From Welwitschia mirabilis (lineage: Eukaryota > Gnetophyta > Gnetopsida > Welwitschiales): DNA of 64,000 bases. Positions 1 through 11,762 of this stretch are shown piece by piece. Each line of letters starts with the position of its first letter. Positions within the stretch are counted from its first letter, which is position 1. The notes under the pieces are model-generated. The model saw only the letters and a list, made by a program, of their open reading frames with translations. It did not search any database and was not told where the DNA came from. The DNA lies in contig JBOZIK010000001.1 in NCBI GenBank assembly GCA_051453625.1, forward strand, positions 107,284,941 through 107,348,940, given 5' to 3'. A program made the translations under genes and the position numbers.

Positions 1-1330
1 ATTACTTAATCTATGATAGATATAATAATTGCATTTTTTCTTCTAATGAAAAAAATAACTTGCAACAAGATGATAAGAATAGTGAAGAATAAGATAATGA
101 TGAGATTGAAATATTAGACCATACCCCTTATTTTCACATACCTTGTAAAGATGAAGAAGTTTTACCATTAAAAGAGGATCAACTTATGAGATTAATAGAG
201 ATTATTATTAAGACAAAATAAATGGGAATGAATCAACTCAGTAACAACAACTTAAATGAGGATTACAGTTTAGAGCTTATGAAATTATTTAGAGAGGAAG
301 AGGAGTGAAACTAAGAAACATTAAAACATCTTTCATCACATAATAAAAATAATGATAACTTTTCTTTCTATAATATTTCTAATGATCTTTTTAAGGAATC
401 CACCAACTTATAAAAGAAAAATAATCCTTAACAAAATGAAAAATAAGAACAAGATATCATTAATAATAAAGAAGAGGGAGATATGATTAATAAAGAAAGA
501 ATTCAAACAAGTAACATCCTTGTCTTTTAAAGTACGGAGACACATCATCTTGAGGATTCAACTACAAAAATCTTCCATTCCTTTTCTTTGCAAATTTCAT
601 GTGCTATAAAAAGTTACATCTTTTCCTTTTTTGCAAATTTAACTCTACCTTACACTTCCAATGATTATTCCTTTCAAAAACAAAACTTGGAATATCTTGG
701 AAATCTCAATTGAGGTAAGCCATACCTCTTTGATCTAAATCCATGTCTAAAGTTAAATGTTAAAGAGATTATTAGGTATGTAAAACCCATCTTAATCACT
801 AACTCTAAGAAGTATCTTGCAAATCCTTGGACCTCAAATATTACCTCTTATGATCAATATTAAACTATAAATACAATTTTATGTTTTAAATCCTTTATAT
901 AATGATTTTGATAAGAGATTGTTTTTCCATGAGTCTTATGAATTTATTATCTCTTATATTGCTATTAATTCTTGTAAACAAAATGTCATGTGCTCATTGG
1001 AAAAAGCCTTATCTTCTTTCTAAAAATCCATGTCTTAAATTAAAAGATAAAACCATTTTAAAGAACCTTCAAAATCATCTTGAAACTTTCTTTGAGACCC
1101 TTCTTACGTGTTTTTTTTAATGATACCTAAGATTTACAAAGCTTTCACAAGAGATCATTTGACACTTATTACTCCTTTATTTCTTATTTAAATTTTGAAA
1201 TTTATGCTATCAAGATATTATCTTTTTATTCTTTTTTCTTCCAATTGACTTTTGCATACCTTTTATGTTTTATCAATTGATAAACATTTGGTTTAAACCT
1301 TATTTCTCTGAAGGAATGCAATATATTGGG
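1..1330 (+). pseudogene. Decayed LARD-h conserved ORF, copy A
   Basis: One reading frame runs from the window start to about 870 with in-frame stops but no frameshift. It matches the copy at 10,160-11,762 along its length: an acidic, Asn/Glu-rich first half containing LSNNNLNEDYSLEL, then a second half with GKPYLFDLNP and KPILIT. Several stops sit where the sister copy has CAA or a related Gln/Lys codon, as expected from C-to-T decay. Near 870 an extra T shifts the frame, after which the homologous peptide continues in another frame to about 1,330. The product has no gag, protease, RT or integrase motif that I can see. Function is unknown. Confidence 0.6.
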
Positions 1331-1472
1331 ACCATTTTTCTTTCTTTTCAATAAATGCATTGAACATGTTTTAGGACTTGAATAAAACTTGCTAGCTTTG
1401 GTGTTTCCTTTTTGATTATGTTGATTTTTACTTTGATTTTATTTTTAGCTTTCTATTTTAATTTTCTCTGTG

Positions 1473-1512
1473 TGTCATCCCTTCTATTATCCTCATGATA
1501 GTCAAGATGATA
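1473..1512. repeat. LARD-h palindrome (copy A)
   Basis: Imperfect 40-nt palindrome with outer arms TGTCATCC and GGATGATA-like ends and an inner pair around CCTCATGATAG. It sits downstream of the decayed internal ORF, the same place as the palindromes at 11,919-12,105 in the full-length copy. Confidence 0.6.
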
Positions 1513-1533
1513 GTTTTTCATTTCTTGTCTCTA

Positions 1534-1633
1534 NNNNNNNNNNNNNNNNNNNNNNNNNNNNNNNNNNNNNNNNNNNNNNNNNNNNNNNNNNNNNNNNNNN
1601 NNNNNNNNNNNNNNNNNNNNNNNNNNNNNNNNN
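1534..1633. other. Assembly gap (100 N)
   Basis: A run of exactly 100 N, a common default for gaps of unknown size. It falls between the palindrome and the integrase remnant of LARD-h copy A. Confidence 0.99.
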
Positions 1634-1749
1634 TTTGCTTTGGTATTTTCTTTTTACTCTTATGATTTTATGATTTTGAATTTTCTTTTTATTTTAAGTA
1701 ATAAAGTAGTATTAAATTGGTTAGGTATTTACCTTATTAATAAAGTACA

Positions 1750-1912
1750 TTCTAATAGCTCTATTAAGATTTTTGACTTAACCTCTAAAGAAATTCAGAA
1801 AGCTAATGGACAAAGGTTAAAAATATACAAGCAACTTTTTGATATAAACATGATAGAAGCACTAACCTTAGAGGTTCCCCTTAATGAGGAGATATCCTTT
1901 CTTACCATTCTT
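1750..1912 (+). pseudogene. Integrase C-terminal remnant of Athila-type pol, copy A
   Basis: The frame reads IKIFDLTSKEIQKANGQRLK followed by IYKQLFDINMIEALTLE. This is the end of Athila-type Ty3/gypsy integrase, where the usual motif is a short charged stretch, then VNGQRLKxY, then a Leu-rich tail. Only this tail of pol survives in the LARD-h family; the catalytic D,D,E core and the HHCC domain are absent. Related remnants lie at 12,164-12,250 and, on the minus strand, 47,070-47,235. It is the best evidence that LARD-h derives from an autonomous Athila-type element. Confidence 0.6.
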
Positions 1913-2396
1913 TGAATTTTCTCTTAGCTTATTCCTTTGGAGATCATTATGACATTACTTAATTATCTTTCAAACATGACTTATGTATTTATTTTTGTGA
2001 CTAGTCTTTAACTTGAGTATTTTATAGTGGTAAGATTAGATCCATCCAATCTTAAGACATTCCCATGTCTATAAACTTCAGTTTAAAGGAAGATTCTTTA
2101 TTTTTAATGTTTTCTTAATGGTGAAAAGATCTTAGATTGTTTAATGTTGTTTTTTTTATCTTCATCTTATGACTTTACTTTTGTCTTTTGGAGTGTTTGG
2201 TTATGTGGAATACTTCAATTTTGTTTTATTTCATGCAAAATCAGGGGAAAAAAAGGAAAGAAAGTGTGAATAAGACCATGATATTTTATTTGAGATATTT
2301 CAAAAAAACATGGTTACTATGATATCCTATCATAAGTACACTAGGGCAAATATTTCCAAGAGGAGCCTTTAGTAGTATAATATGGTAGCTATGAAA

Positions 2397-3106
2397 ATGT
2401 TGTGTTTTATTTTAGATATATGTTATTTTAAAGTTAGGATTAGTTTAGATCCACATTTATTAGAATGTGAATCCATAAGTTAGAAGTTAGTTAAGGCCAA
2501 ATATAAAATTTTTTTTATATAAATTAATTCAATGTTAATAAAGTAAGTGAGCTAGTTTGAATGTCAGTCTTTCATGCTCCCTGGGAATTTCTTCTAGTTC
2601 TTGGGCCTTCTATGCATGATGGATCTTTAGATCCAACAAATGGTATTAGAGTAAATCTGGGAAATTTTGATGTTGCAGGTTTTGTATCTACCCTGGAGGA
2701 GAAAGAAGCTTCTTCATCGGTTTTGTGGAAGAAGGCATCCGTTGCTTTCAATTTGACTTACATGGATTTTATTTGTGTGATTTTTGAAAATCTGGAGAAG
2801 TTATCAAGTGTTTTGAGATGATGGAGATTAGAAGAGGCAAAGTCAGATCTGTAGATAGAGAAACGCTTGCATTTCTAAAGGATATTAAGACAAGAGCTCT
2901 CCTTGAAGGAGGCCTGATTTTTCATAAGAAAAGCAATCAATATTTTGGCTGGGAAAATGTTCTAGGTATTTTGTTCTGAAAGTGGCGCTTATCTATACTA
3001 TTAAAAAGCAAATTAATGCAGATTCGACTTTCCTTTTTGGACATTATAGTTTTGTGTTGGATGCATTCTTGGAGAATTTTTATCAAAGAGCAAGATCCAA
3101 TAAGTA
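2397..3106 (+). pseudogene. Unidentified low-copy coding-like region
   Basis: Three open segments follow one another in different frames: 2,561-2,821 (86 codons, with WEFLLVLGPSMHDGSLDP and EEKEASSSVLWKKASVAF), 2,822-2,980 (52 codons, with DRETLAFLKDIKTRALLEGG) and about 2,981-3,106 (with TIKKQINADSTFLFGHYSF). Base composition is less AT-rich than the surroundings and amino-acid composition is balanced, unlike the random ORFs elsewhere here. I do not recognise the protein. It could be a decayed host gene, a captured gene fragment or an unfamiliar transposon product. No promoter or splice structure can be assigned with confidence. Nothing else in this window resembles it. Confidence 0.3.
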
Positions 3107-4148
3107 AAACGTATTAAAAAAATTTAAAAATTTTCAAATATTTCTCAGAAATGAGTATAAAGTAAATATAAGAAAGAGCACTAGATTTCAAATATCTATA
3201 TGTCCATTTCCATGTAGATTTATGTGTAGTCTTGTATTAAGTAGATGTCTTCATAGTGAGAATAGTCGTTTCTCATCTTCATTTCACATTCTGGAGTAAA
3301 ATTTCACATTATTACTATGCCATCGTGTAAGAATCAGACTTGGTACTATTTTAGAAGACTCTATGAAAAAGAAGAGAAAAACACAAGGTGCTTCTTTTTC
3401 ATTTATGAAGGAGCTTGTGGCTAAAGAATTAGTGGCATAGAAATTATTACTCTGATTAAGCTCTGCAACTTCATCTTTGCTATAGCGTTTCTGTTTGCAT
3501 CTGTGTTTTCATTTCTACCTTAAAATCTAGAGGTAAAATAATTGTGCTAATGATGATATTGAGTAGCAGGAAGGAACTACAGTTTTGGTTTCTGCAACTA
3601 AAAAAGCTATTTAATGTTTTATTTCTTTCTTGGATTGACTTTGCTAATCCTTTGGGACTCTTCCTCCTCTTTCATGCACAACTATGGCAACATTCTTGAG
3701 GAGTCCAATAGCTTGATGAATTTCTTGCGAAGAGGCTAAAGATTAAACAGTTATCTGGCCATCTGCAAGAAAAGGCTTGATGTTGCTGAAGGTTATAGTA
3801 AGCGCTTTCTTTTTATGGAAAGAGGCAAAAACAATGGATTTATTCTTTTCTACATTCTGTTATGCATTGATGGCAGTGTTCCCTTTCTGTGTCTTGAGAA
3901 AAAGAAATTCAAAGAAATTCACTTAAAATATGATCTAAGACTTATAATAATGTTTGAGATAATCAACTTTACCTATAATAAATACATGATGATTTTAGTG
4001 AAAAATGCAGATATTCAAAGGCCTGAATCTACACCGGATCTAGACCCTACTTCCATGATTTTTTCTTGTTGAACTCGCTCCACTGATGGCGCTTTAATTA
4101 TGCATCCAATAGTTCCAAATGAAGACTTCAAGATGATTTTGATGGGAT
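3107..4148 (+). other. Low-copy sequence with weak coding-like patches
   Basis: No repeat relationship to the rest of the window is apparent. An open frame at 3,815-4,072 ends with a patch richer in Pro, Asp and Asn (RPESTPDLDPTSM). Past one stop the same frame continues as DGALIMHPIVPNEDFKMIL up to the N gap. This may belong to the same decayed gene as 2,561-3,106, but I cannot identify it. The stretch 3,110-3,800 contains nothing I can name. Confidence 0.25.
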
Positions 4149-4248
4149 NNNNNNNNNNNNNNNNNNNNNNNNNNNNNNNNNNNNNNNNNNNNNNNNNNNN
4201 NNNNNNNNNNNNNNNNNNNNNNNNNNNNNNNNNNNNNNNNNNNNNNNN
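4149..4248. other. Assembly gap (100 N)
   Basis: Exactly 100 N. It interrupts the unassigned region, so any exon crossing it cannot be read. Confidence 0.99.
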
Positions 4249-5893
4249 CAAATGTTTTAAAAGATGAAGACTCATAAGCAACCTAAATTTAGGATCAACA
4301 TCATGTATAAATTATATGAAATCTAATGGATAATGTGCCTTATTATAGGCCCTAGTTTGACCTAGAATGAAGAGTCCCATTTTTTATTTTTGTTAGTTTT
4401 TCTTGCATTTTATTCATAATAAAATATTAAGTTATCTGATTAATCACAGCTATTCTATTTACACTTAATGGATCTCTCAGATCCTAAACATGCTTGCATT
4501 GGTGATGATCTCTATGATGTTGATATACTTTTAATGAAGATGGTAATGACTGTAATACTATAAATGATGGTAACAACAGTAATAACAATGAAAATAATCA
4601 TAATTTTATTGAGAAAGGGTATTGTTAAGTAACATTAGCACATTGAAAATGAGGGGGATATAAATGTGTGTATAATGTAAAGAACATCATGTCATCATTT
4701 ATCAACATAAAATTAGCATTATGAAAGTGAAAAATTGATAGAATATGGGGAAAAAGGTTGCATAAGTATTTCATTCTCCAAGGATGCATTTTATTAAACA
4801 CTTAATAGCAATATATATTCTTGTGAATGCTTCTACAACGACTTGCAAATATACCTGGTGGCTAAAAAGTGTCCATGTAAGTAACATACGAATCTCATGC
4901 TCATTTATGATGCAATCATTTATCATGTAAGAAGAATCATTGATGTCATTAAAGAAGATGAAAATCATGACAACGCCACCTGTAGCCTTGCCATAATAAA
5001 GGCTCACCCATGTTAAGATGTCATCATCTAACTTGTATAGCTACATAATATTCTTCTTCATTATGAGGGTGATGTCATCAATAACATTAGTGGGTTAAGA
5101 AATCTTAACATTGATAATGACTTGCATTATTAGCACATCATTTTTTATAGTGGGGGCAAAAGCAACTTGATGGTAAATAAGGGTGTTCAAAAGGATGACA
5201 AAGAACTAGACGTCAAAGAAACACAATACCATAACCACTAATAGCTAGAAGTAGGTGAGATCCAATAAGGTGACAATGGATAGAGTAAACCTAATGTTAG
5301 GAGGTACTATTAGGTAAAGTATATCATTTCTTAGAGATGATATGTGTTTATAGTGGGGACGACGATGATGATGAGATTTCCAGTGACTAAATTTCACATG
5401 AATTTCACATCTACAATGACTTTTCTCTTTACTAATTTAAATAGAAAATGCTAGTGAACAAGAAATAGAATAAAGTGAAGAGAATCATGAGTGAATAAGA
5501 AATAGAAAACAAAGAAAAAAAGTAAAGTAAAGATCAATAAAGGACACTAATGAAGGTAGGTCATGTAGATGCAGAGAGTTATACATGAATGGAATTAATG
5601 AATCATTCATTGCAGTGAGTGCTTTATACCTAGGGTTTTGGTATCAACCTAATAACATTTCCTTATGACATGCTCTTTCAAGTTAGCTACTTCCATGCAC
5701 ATAGTTTTAATTTGTCCTCACCTAGTACTATGCCATTTAGTTCTATTGGATCATTGCAGTGGTCTTAAAAGATGAAATGAAATAAAGATTCATATCCATT
5801 AGGTTTCAACTATTTAGTCTTAAAGTGTGATAGTAGCATCAAGGCCTCTTAATCCCATGATAATAAGTGTCAACTTTATAATGTAAAGATAGT
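4249..5893. other. Unassigned AT-rich sequence
   Basis: No gene, RNA or recognisable element. The minus-strand frame at 4,771-5,007 (78 codons) shows no known motif. There are short ATG/GAT-rich stretches near 5,340-5,370. It ends at the start of the Athila-type LTR at 5,894. Confidence 0.5.
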
Positions 5894-7245
5894 TGTTAAC
5901 ATGTAAAAATTAACATTCTAATTAAATTATCTAACTAATTTAGCTTAACAAAATACATTAATATAATTAATTTATCATGAAATTATGTCTTCTGATACTT
6001 TTTAATGTTATCTCAAAAATTATCATTTCCCAAGACATTTATCTCAATTTGAAGGACATCTTAAAATATGATAATCATTTGGCTTAAAACGTCAACGCCA
6101 CTGTCTAGGTCACTAGGCTGCTAGTCTTTCTAGGTAAAGTACTTTAATTCTTATGTTTTGGACTTTTCATAGAAACTTCAACCAAATGTAGTTATGGGCT
6201 TAGTCAGATTTTGCCATAGAAATAAGAGTAAGATTTTACCTTAGAAATAACTAGAATCATCAATGACACATGGTGTTGATGATGATGATACATAACAGTA
6301 ACATGTGATAGTTTAGGTAGGATGATAGTGAAAACACATGGTAGCATCAATAATTGACAGAAGCAATAGTGTTAAGAAGCTAAGTATATGACTCATCACT
6401 ATGATTCGTACCTAATGCAAGATGACAAATACCCACCTAATGCTACATGATATATTTTGTAGTTGCTCACCTAAAGCTATAAGCCAAAGTCTTATAACCA
6501 TCCCTCAATCCATGCTTCCCTATAAAAGGGCCTTGAGCCCTTATTTGTAACATCCTTTATTATGGTGAAGTAGTATAATCCTTGGAACATCAAGTTAACA
6601 TAGCCTTCTGAGCACTTTCTTTAGGAGTGAGCTTGTTTCAAGGATAGCTTGATGAGTCCTTACTAGCTTTCTTCTTACACTAGTGTAATGTGTGTTTTTG
6701 ATTAATATAAGTAGTTTATTTCTTTTAATTTCAAGTTTCAAATAACTTTGTACTTGTAATGCTTAAGTAACAACTAAGTTAACAAGTTATATTGTTATCT
6801 AAGTGACTTCCTTAATAAGTTAATCTAAGTCTCTTTTATTGGATGAATCTTAAGTACTTTATGATCTTACATTCCATGCTTATTTAAGGGCTATGGATTC
6901 AAGTTCACCAATTCTCATATGATGAATGATATTATGTTACCATGACCTAAGCCGTTATGATTTGATATTTGAAGTATGTTTAAGGAATTCGCAAGATATC
7001 TTTATAATGAAGGAATGCCGGAGGATAAATCGAGTTAGAACTTAAAGCCAATTTAGTTCCATACCTCTCCAAATGAAGATTTAATAAAATTTACCCCATT
7101 CTTTCTTTTTTTTTAAAAATTTTAAATTATAATTAAAAGACTAGCAAAAAATTGTGTAATTTGTGTAAATTTCATCACAATTATCCCTGTGGAGAGAATG
7201 ATATTAGACATTCACCCAGTTTATTTTGGTTCATTGTACTACAAC
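5894..7245 (+). repeat. Isolated Athila-type LTR (solo LTR or orphan end)
   Basis: The LTR opens with TGTTAACATG and matches the LTRs at 32,761-33,231 plus 52,294-53,185, at 29,708-31,158 and, inverted, at 18,770-20,117. Shared landmarks in order are the TTAACATG start, an 'atgggcttagtca' block, an 'acctaatgctac' block, TATAAAAG at 6,520-6,527 followed by 'ggccttgagc', and a 3' end after 'cccagtttatttt'. No primer-binding site follows, unlike in the other copies, and no polypurine tract precedes it. A solo LTR is therefore likeliest. The flanking 5-mers (atagt on the left, aataa-like on the right) do not match, so the history is unclear. The right boundary is uncertain by about 5 bases. Confidence 0.7.
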
Positions 7246-7936
7246 TAAATAATGGTTTATGTATTATTAAAAGAAGTATGAAAGTATGGATATCATAAGT
7301 TGTTTTGAGGTAACCATAAGATGGTATTATGTTTGTAAAAGTATCATGTGTGAAAGACAAATGATAAAAGCTAATAAAAGATAAAACCTAGAATATGATA
7401 TTTAGGATTAATAAGGTATGTAACTTAATAAATCTTAAAAATACATATGATTTGATAATATAAAACCAACAAAAATATAAGTTTGTATCTATATAACTAG
7501 ATTTATAAGTTGGAAGCATTATTTCATGGAAGATGTAATTGTCTTCATTTTGCTTCTAGAGATAAGTGATTATATTATATATCAATCTTCTAAGCATGCT
7601 ATTGATTATAGAAGTTTGATATTCATCTAGGCTTATGGATGGATTATATTTCCAAGAGTAAGGACATAGAGAAAGTTTGAAAGTTTTTATATATTACTAA
7701 GTACCATCACATTACTACTTCAGTGTTGTAAAATTGAGTTACATGAAAAGTCACTAACTAGGCACTCATTGTTTGTATTATGTAATTATGTATTTTGGAA
7801 TACTACTTTAATCATGATCAATCACCATGTATGGACTTAGTTCTATGTTAATGAAGTATGAATTATCTTCTTGTATAATAGCCACTTGTTCATTAGTTAT
7901 AGGACACAAGTGGAAGAGATCTTTAAGGTATGCCAT
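7246..7936. other. Unassigned sequence between LTRs
   Basis: Nothing recognisable on either strand. I looked specifically for the rest of the Athila RT that is broken off at 14,837 and did not find it here. Confidence 0.4.
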
Positions 7937-9003
7937 TGTTGCATTGACAATTTATGATTATTTGATAGGATTTTATGAGATGTTTTGAAGGACATTTACA
8001 TAGGTTTAGGTGAAATTCTGAGGATTTTAAAGAATTAATAGAAGATCTTAGAAATGTGTAATTCTTAGCAAGATTTAATGCATTTAAGTCACATTTTGAT
8101 AATACAGAGCTTTAGAGGAAGATTTTTGATAAAAAGGCTAGCTTTTGTTGACTTGAATGATTAAAGAAGATTGTCGTCCCCTCTGTCATCTCCACAACAA
8201 ATAGGACGATGACATTAACTACTGATGTGGACTACTGAATCATCTGCTGAGTCATCTGTAGAGTCACCTTTTATAATGAGCTATCATCCCCTATGTCGTC
8301 CAAACTAACATTGTAACTAACTCTGATAGCTGATCCTTGACCATTTCATCCATTTCTTATCTGTAAAGAGTACATTTTTGGAGTGCCTTTTGTTTGTTGT
8401 TTTCTGCATGTTTTCCTATAGATAATATCCCCTTCGACTCTCTTCTTTGTCTTTATTGCACTAGAAATTCTCATGACAGGAGATCTTAGGGTGGAAGACC
8501 CATCTCAAGTATTGCAGAAAGACATTCCCTTAGTAGAGGGCTGTGTATTTTCCATTGAGGCCTGGCTGTTTTGTAACCCAGATGTTGTTACTTTTTAATA
8601 TAAACTTTGTTTTTATGTTTACATATTAGATTGTTTGATGTTCTTTATGGTTTAGGTTGCCCTTGATCTAGTAGCAATTTCTTGGATGATATAGATCATC
8701 AAGGGTAGCCTTTGTTAAGGCTGAAAGGAAGTAGTTTAGTTTCATTTTGCATTGCATTTAGGTTTAGTTACATTTTGAATTTGCATTGCATCTTTTATTT
8801 TCTGCATTATTATTTAATTCCAGTTATATTTATTTCTTATAAAAGACAATTTAAGTCTCATCTCATAGTCTTCAATGAGAATCCAACATTCGGGTTAACT
8901 CCAACTCATTCTAGTATGTTATATTATGTGAGAAATCTATTTTATTTTATGAATGGTAGAATCCTTTTGAATATAAACTCTTACACAAATACACACCACA
9001 ACA
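7937..9003 (+). repeat. 5' LTR of LARD-h copy B
   Basis: The LTR runs from TGTTGCATTG to CACCACAACA (TG...CA ends), 1,067 bp. It pairs with 13,746-14,836 along its whole length; clear shared blocks are 'ggttaggtg'-like sequence near 8,005, 'cactagaaattct', 'gatatagatcatcaag' and the last 100 bases. It holds one good palindrome (8,172-8,214) and one decayed one (from 8,283) in U3. Its TATA region (near 8,417) has decayed, whereas the 3' LTR keeps TATAAATA. Confidence 0.85.
8172..8214. repeat. U3 palindrome, 5' LTR of LARD-h copy B
   Basis: TGTCGTCC at the left and GGACGATGACA at the right frame a partly decayed centre. The 3' LTR has the equivalent at 13,981-14,020. Confidence 0.65.
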
Positions 9004-9006
9004 AAT

Positions 9007-9024
9007 TGGTGCCATTTCCGAGGA
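9007..9024 (+). other. Primer-binding site, tRNA-Asp type
   Basis: TGGTGCCATTTCCGAGGA lies 3 nt after the LTR end. The complement of the plant tRNA-Asp 3' end begins TGGCGCCGTTGCCGGGGA; I count 4 mismatches in 18, three of them transitions. This primer is typical of Athila/Tat elements. Confidence 0.8.
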
Positions 9025-9179
9025 AGGCTACTGAGGAGTACAAGGGCTGTCATCGTTTAGGTGAGTTTATTGGATTTTTGTCGGTTATTTATCCATAGCG
9101 ATGTTGTATTTTATTAGGAATCATATATTTTTGTTTTCTATTTTTAATATCAGTTTCAATTCTCAGTAGGAAAATAGAC

Positions 9180-9411
9180 CGTCATCCCCTTTGTCGTCTT
9201 CATGATAGATAGGACGATAGTATTTTAGTTTTTCGGATTTTAGTTTTCTATAATAAAATTAGTCTCTATTGTCTCCTTTATCGTCCAAACGACTAGGAGG
9301 ACGATAGCCTGTGTTTTTTTGAGTCTTCATCTTTCCGCTCTGTTAGTTTCTATTTTTCTGCTTTCTCTGTTCATCATCCCTTCTGTCATCCCCATGACAG
9401 ACAAGATGATA
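9180..9411. repeat. Three leader palindromes of LARD-h copy B
   Basis: Palindromes at 9,180-9,220, 9,268-9,307 and 9,373-9,411, between the primer site and the internal ORF. The third is best preserved: its centre at 9,384-9,399 is a perfect TGTCAT-CCCC-ATGACA, and its outer ends are ATCATC and GATGAT. The second has a shifted centre but keeps GTCC and GGACGATAG arms. The equivalent trio in the inverted copy C lies at 49,797-50,046. Confidence 0.75.
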
Positions 9412-10159
9412 GTCTTGTTTTTTATCTTGTTTCTATTATTTTCTAATTATAGGATACTGTGACGTGGTTAGTGCCAAAAAAAGAAATATTAGAGAAAAAG
9501 GGCTACTGATAAAAGAAAGTCTCAAAAAAGGATTGTTGGCTTCAAAATAAAATCAGGAACCCAATTTCTAGTTGTATACAATATCTCTTCCAAGTTCTTT
9601 TTTTTTTTAAAAAGTATTAAAGGAACTAGAACTCGACCATCACTATGTACTTATCTTAATCTTAAACCAGATTATCTTTCTTCCATTCTTCCCAAAAATG
9701 AATAATGATACAAGGACCCTTAGGGAAATTTTTGTTAAAATAAGGAGAAATTTGAAATACTCTAAGGATGATAGAAAACAGTTCAAGAACTTCTTGCAGA
9801 AAGAGGGATAACAATACAAAATGATGTTGAGAGTATTGATTGGGCCCATTCCTTTTTTCAACTATATTATTATTTCCCCTTTCCTTTTCAAAATGCATAT
9901 AGGAATAATAATGAAAATCTTAGGGATTCAACCCCATACAATTACTTTTATCCTTTCCAACTATCCCCCATGAATTACTATGAAGAAGCACCATCTCTCG
10001 TAAACTACGATGAGTGAGAAATAATTGATGCAATGAAAAAAAAAATCTAAAAAATACCAACAAAATCATGGAACATACAAACAACAAACTAAGAAAGTTG
10101 GTTAAGATCCTTTAACAAAATCTATTATAAAATCAATGTTCTCTTATAATATAACAATC
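9412..10159 (+). other. LARD-h leader and start of internal coding region
   Basis: Homologous to 49,150-49,790 on the minus strand (copy C). Peptide-like stretches appear in changing frames, for example NDTRTLREIF near 9,705 and MNYYEEAPS near 9,970. These could be the amino end of the internal ORF before frameshifts. No start codon can be fixed. Confidence 0.4.
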
Positions 10160-11762
10160 TAAAACCTATCTTGCTTCATCTTACTTTGAGAAAAATGAGA
10201 ACAACTTAGAAATAAATGATAGTGATTCTTGCTTTCAAATAGAAAATGAAATTTTGGATAAAAAATCAACATCTTACCCATTAGGATATGAGCAAAGAGG
10301 AGACAACAACAATTTAACTATATCTTTTAATAATGAAGATGAGGATGACCATTCATTAAACAATGATATTAAAGTATTAGATTATATCCCTGAAAAGCAT
10401 TTACTAGATGAAGAGTACATTCATGAAAAATCTGAAAATTTTTTCTATGGTAGATATAATGATCACATTTCTCCTTCTAATGCAAATGATTACATGCAAC
10501 AAAATAATGAGAATGGTAAAGAAGAAGAGAGTAATGACACTAAAATATTAGACCATATTCCTTGTTTTCACATACTTTACAAAGATGAAGGAGTTCCACC
10601 TAAAATAGAGGCTCAACTTTTGAGATTAATAGAGATAAGTATTGAGACAGAATTAATGGAAAAGAATCAACTTAGTAACAACAACTTAAATGAGGATTAC
10701 AGTTTAGAGCTAACGTAATTATTTATAGAGGAAGAGGAGTCAAATCAAGAAATATCTAAAAACTTTTCATCACATAATTAACACAATGATAACTTTCCTT
10801 TCTATAATCTTTCTAATGATCTTTTTGAGGAATTCACCAACTTAGAAAATAAAAATAATCCTCATCAAAAAGAAGAGTAAGATATAATTAATAATAAAGA
10901 AGAGGAAGATATGATGAATGAAGAAAGAATTAAAACGAGTAACATTCTTATCCTTAAAAGTAATGAGGTACATCATCTTGAGGAATCAACTCTACAAATC
11001 TCCCAATCCTTTTCTTTGTAAATTTCATGTGCTACAAAAAGTAACATCTTTTCATCTTTTGCAAAGACAATTCTACCTTGTGCTTCCATTGATCCTTTTC
11101 AAAAACAAGGCTTGAGTTATCTTAGAACTTTGAATTAGGGCAAGCCATATCTTTTTAACTCAAATTTATGTTTAAAATTAAATGTTAAAGAGCTTCTTAG
11201 GTATATAAAACCTATTTTAATCACTCATCCTAAGAAGTTTCTCACAAATCCTTGGATCTCAAATAATACCTTCCATGTTCAATATCAAGCTCTGAATTTA
11301 ATTTATGTTTTAAATCTTTTATATCATGAGTTTAATAAAAGATTGTTTTTCCATGAGTTGTATGAATTTCTTATCTTTGATATTGTTGTTAATTCTTGTA
11401 GAAACAAAATGTCATGTGCTCATGCAAATCAGAAAAAGCCTTGGTTTGTTACAAAAAATTCATGTCTTGAATCAAATGATAGAAACCATTTTAAAGAACC
11501 TTCAAAATCATCTTAGAAACTTTCTTTGAGTCCCTTCTCACATGCTTTTTCTAATGATACTTGGAATTCACCAAGTCTTCAAAAGAGATTATCTGACATT
11601 TATTACTTTTTTATTTCTCATTTGAATTCTGAAATTTGTGCTATTAAGGTATTATATTTTTATTCTCTCTTCTTCCAATTGATTCTAATTAAAAATGGTT
11701 GCATACCTTTTATGTTTTCTCAATTGGTAAACATTTGGTTTGGACCTTACTTTTTGAAGTAA
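10160..11762 (+). pseudogene. LARD-h conserved internal ORF of unknown function, copy B
   Basis: A single frame of about 530 codons, broken only by in-frame stops (for example at 10,716, before GKPYLF near 11,136, and near 11,514) and by no frameshift that I can find. The first part is acidic and Asn/Glu-rich, including 154 open codons at 10,254-10,718 with DHIPCFHI and LSNNNLNEDYSLEL. The second part is more hydrophobic and aromatic: KPYLFNSN, KELLRYIKPILITHPKK, RLFFHELYEFL, NGCIPFMFSQLVNIWFG. Copies at 1-1,330 and (inverted) 48,010-49,300 follow the same protein. It sits where gag-pol would be but shows no CCHC knuckle, D-S/T-G or YxDD motif. Membrane association of the last part is possible but not shown. 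I do not recognise the family. Confidence 0.55.

Larger units (their letters stand above)
1..2396 (+). mobile_element. LARD-h copy A, truncated non-autonomous LTR retrotransposon (internal part)
   Basis: This stretch aligns by eye, in order and in the same orientation, with 10,450-12,690 of the full-length copy at 7,937-14,836. It holds the shared internal ORF, one palindrome, the integrase-tail remnant and the 3' non-coding part. The match stops near 2,396, just after the shared stretch 'gaggagcctttag'. No 3' LTR follows, so this copy is truncated at its 3' side, and its 5' part lies outside the window. A 100-N gap interrupts it at 1,534-1,633. No gag, protease, RT or RNase H sequence is visible in it. 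I am confident of the relationship; the exact right boundary is uncertain by tens of bases. Confidence 0.8.

Noticed and set aside
3985-4148. Possible similarity to the AAA ATPase midasin (LVKNADIQRP, later DGALIMHP...DFKMIL)
   Set aside because: Only scattered residues match the family's VLKNAN and HPNFRxFL blocks, a stop lies between, and nothing else of this very long protein is present.
5894-7245. 3' LTR of the minus-strand Athila at 14,837-20,117
   Set aside because: It is in the opposite orientation to that element.
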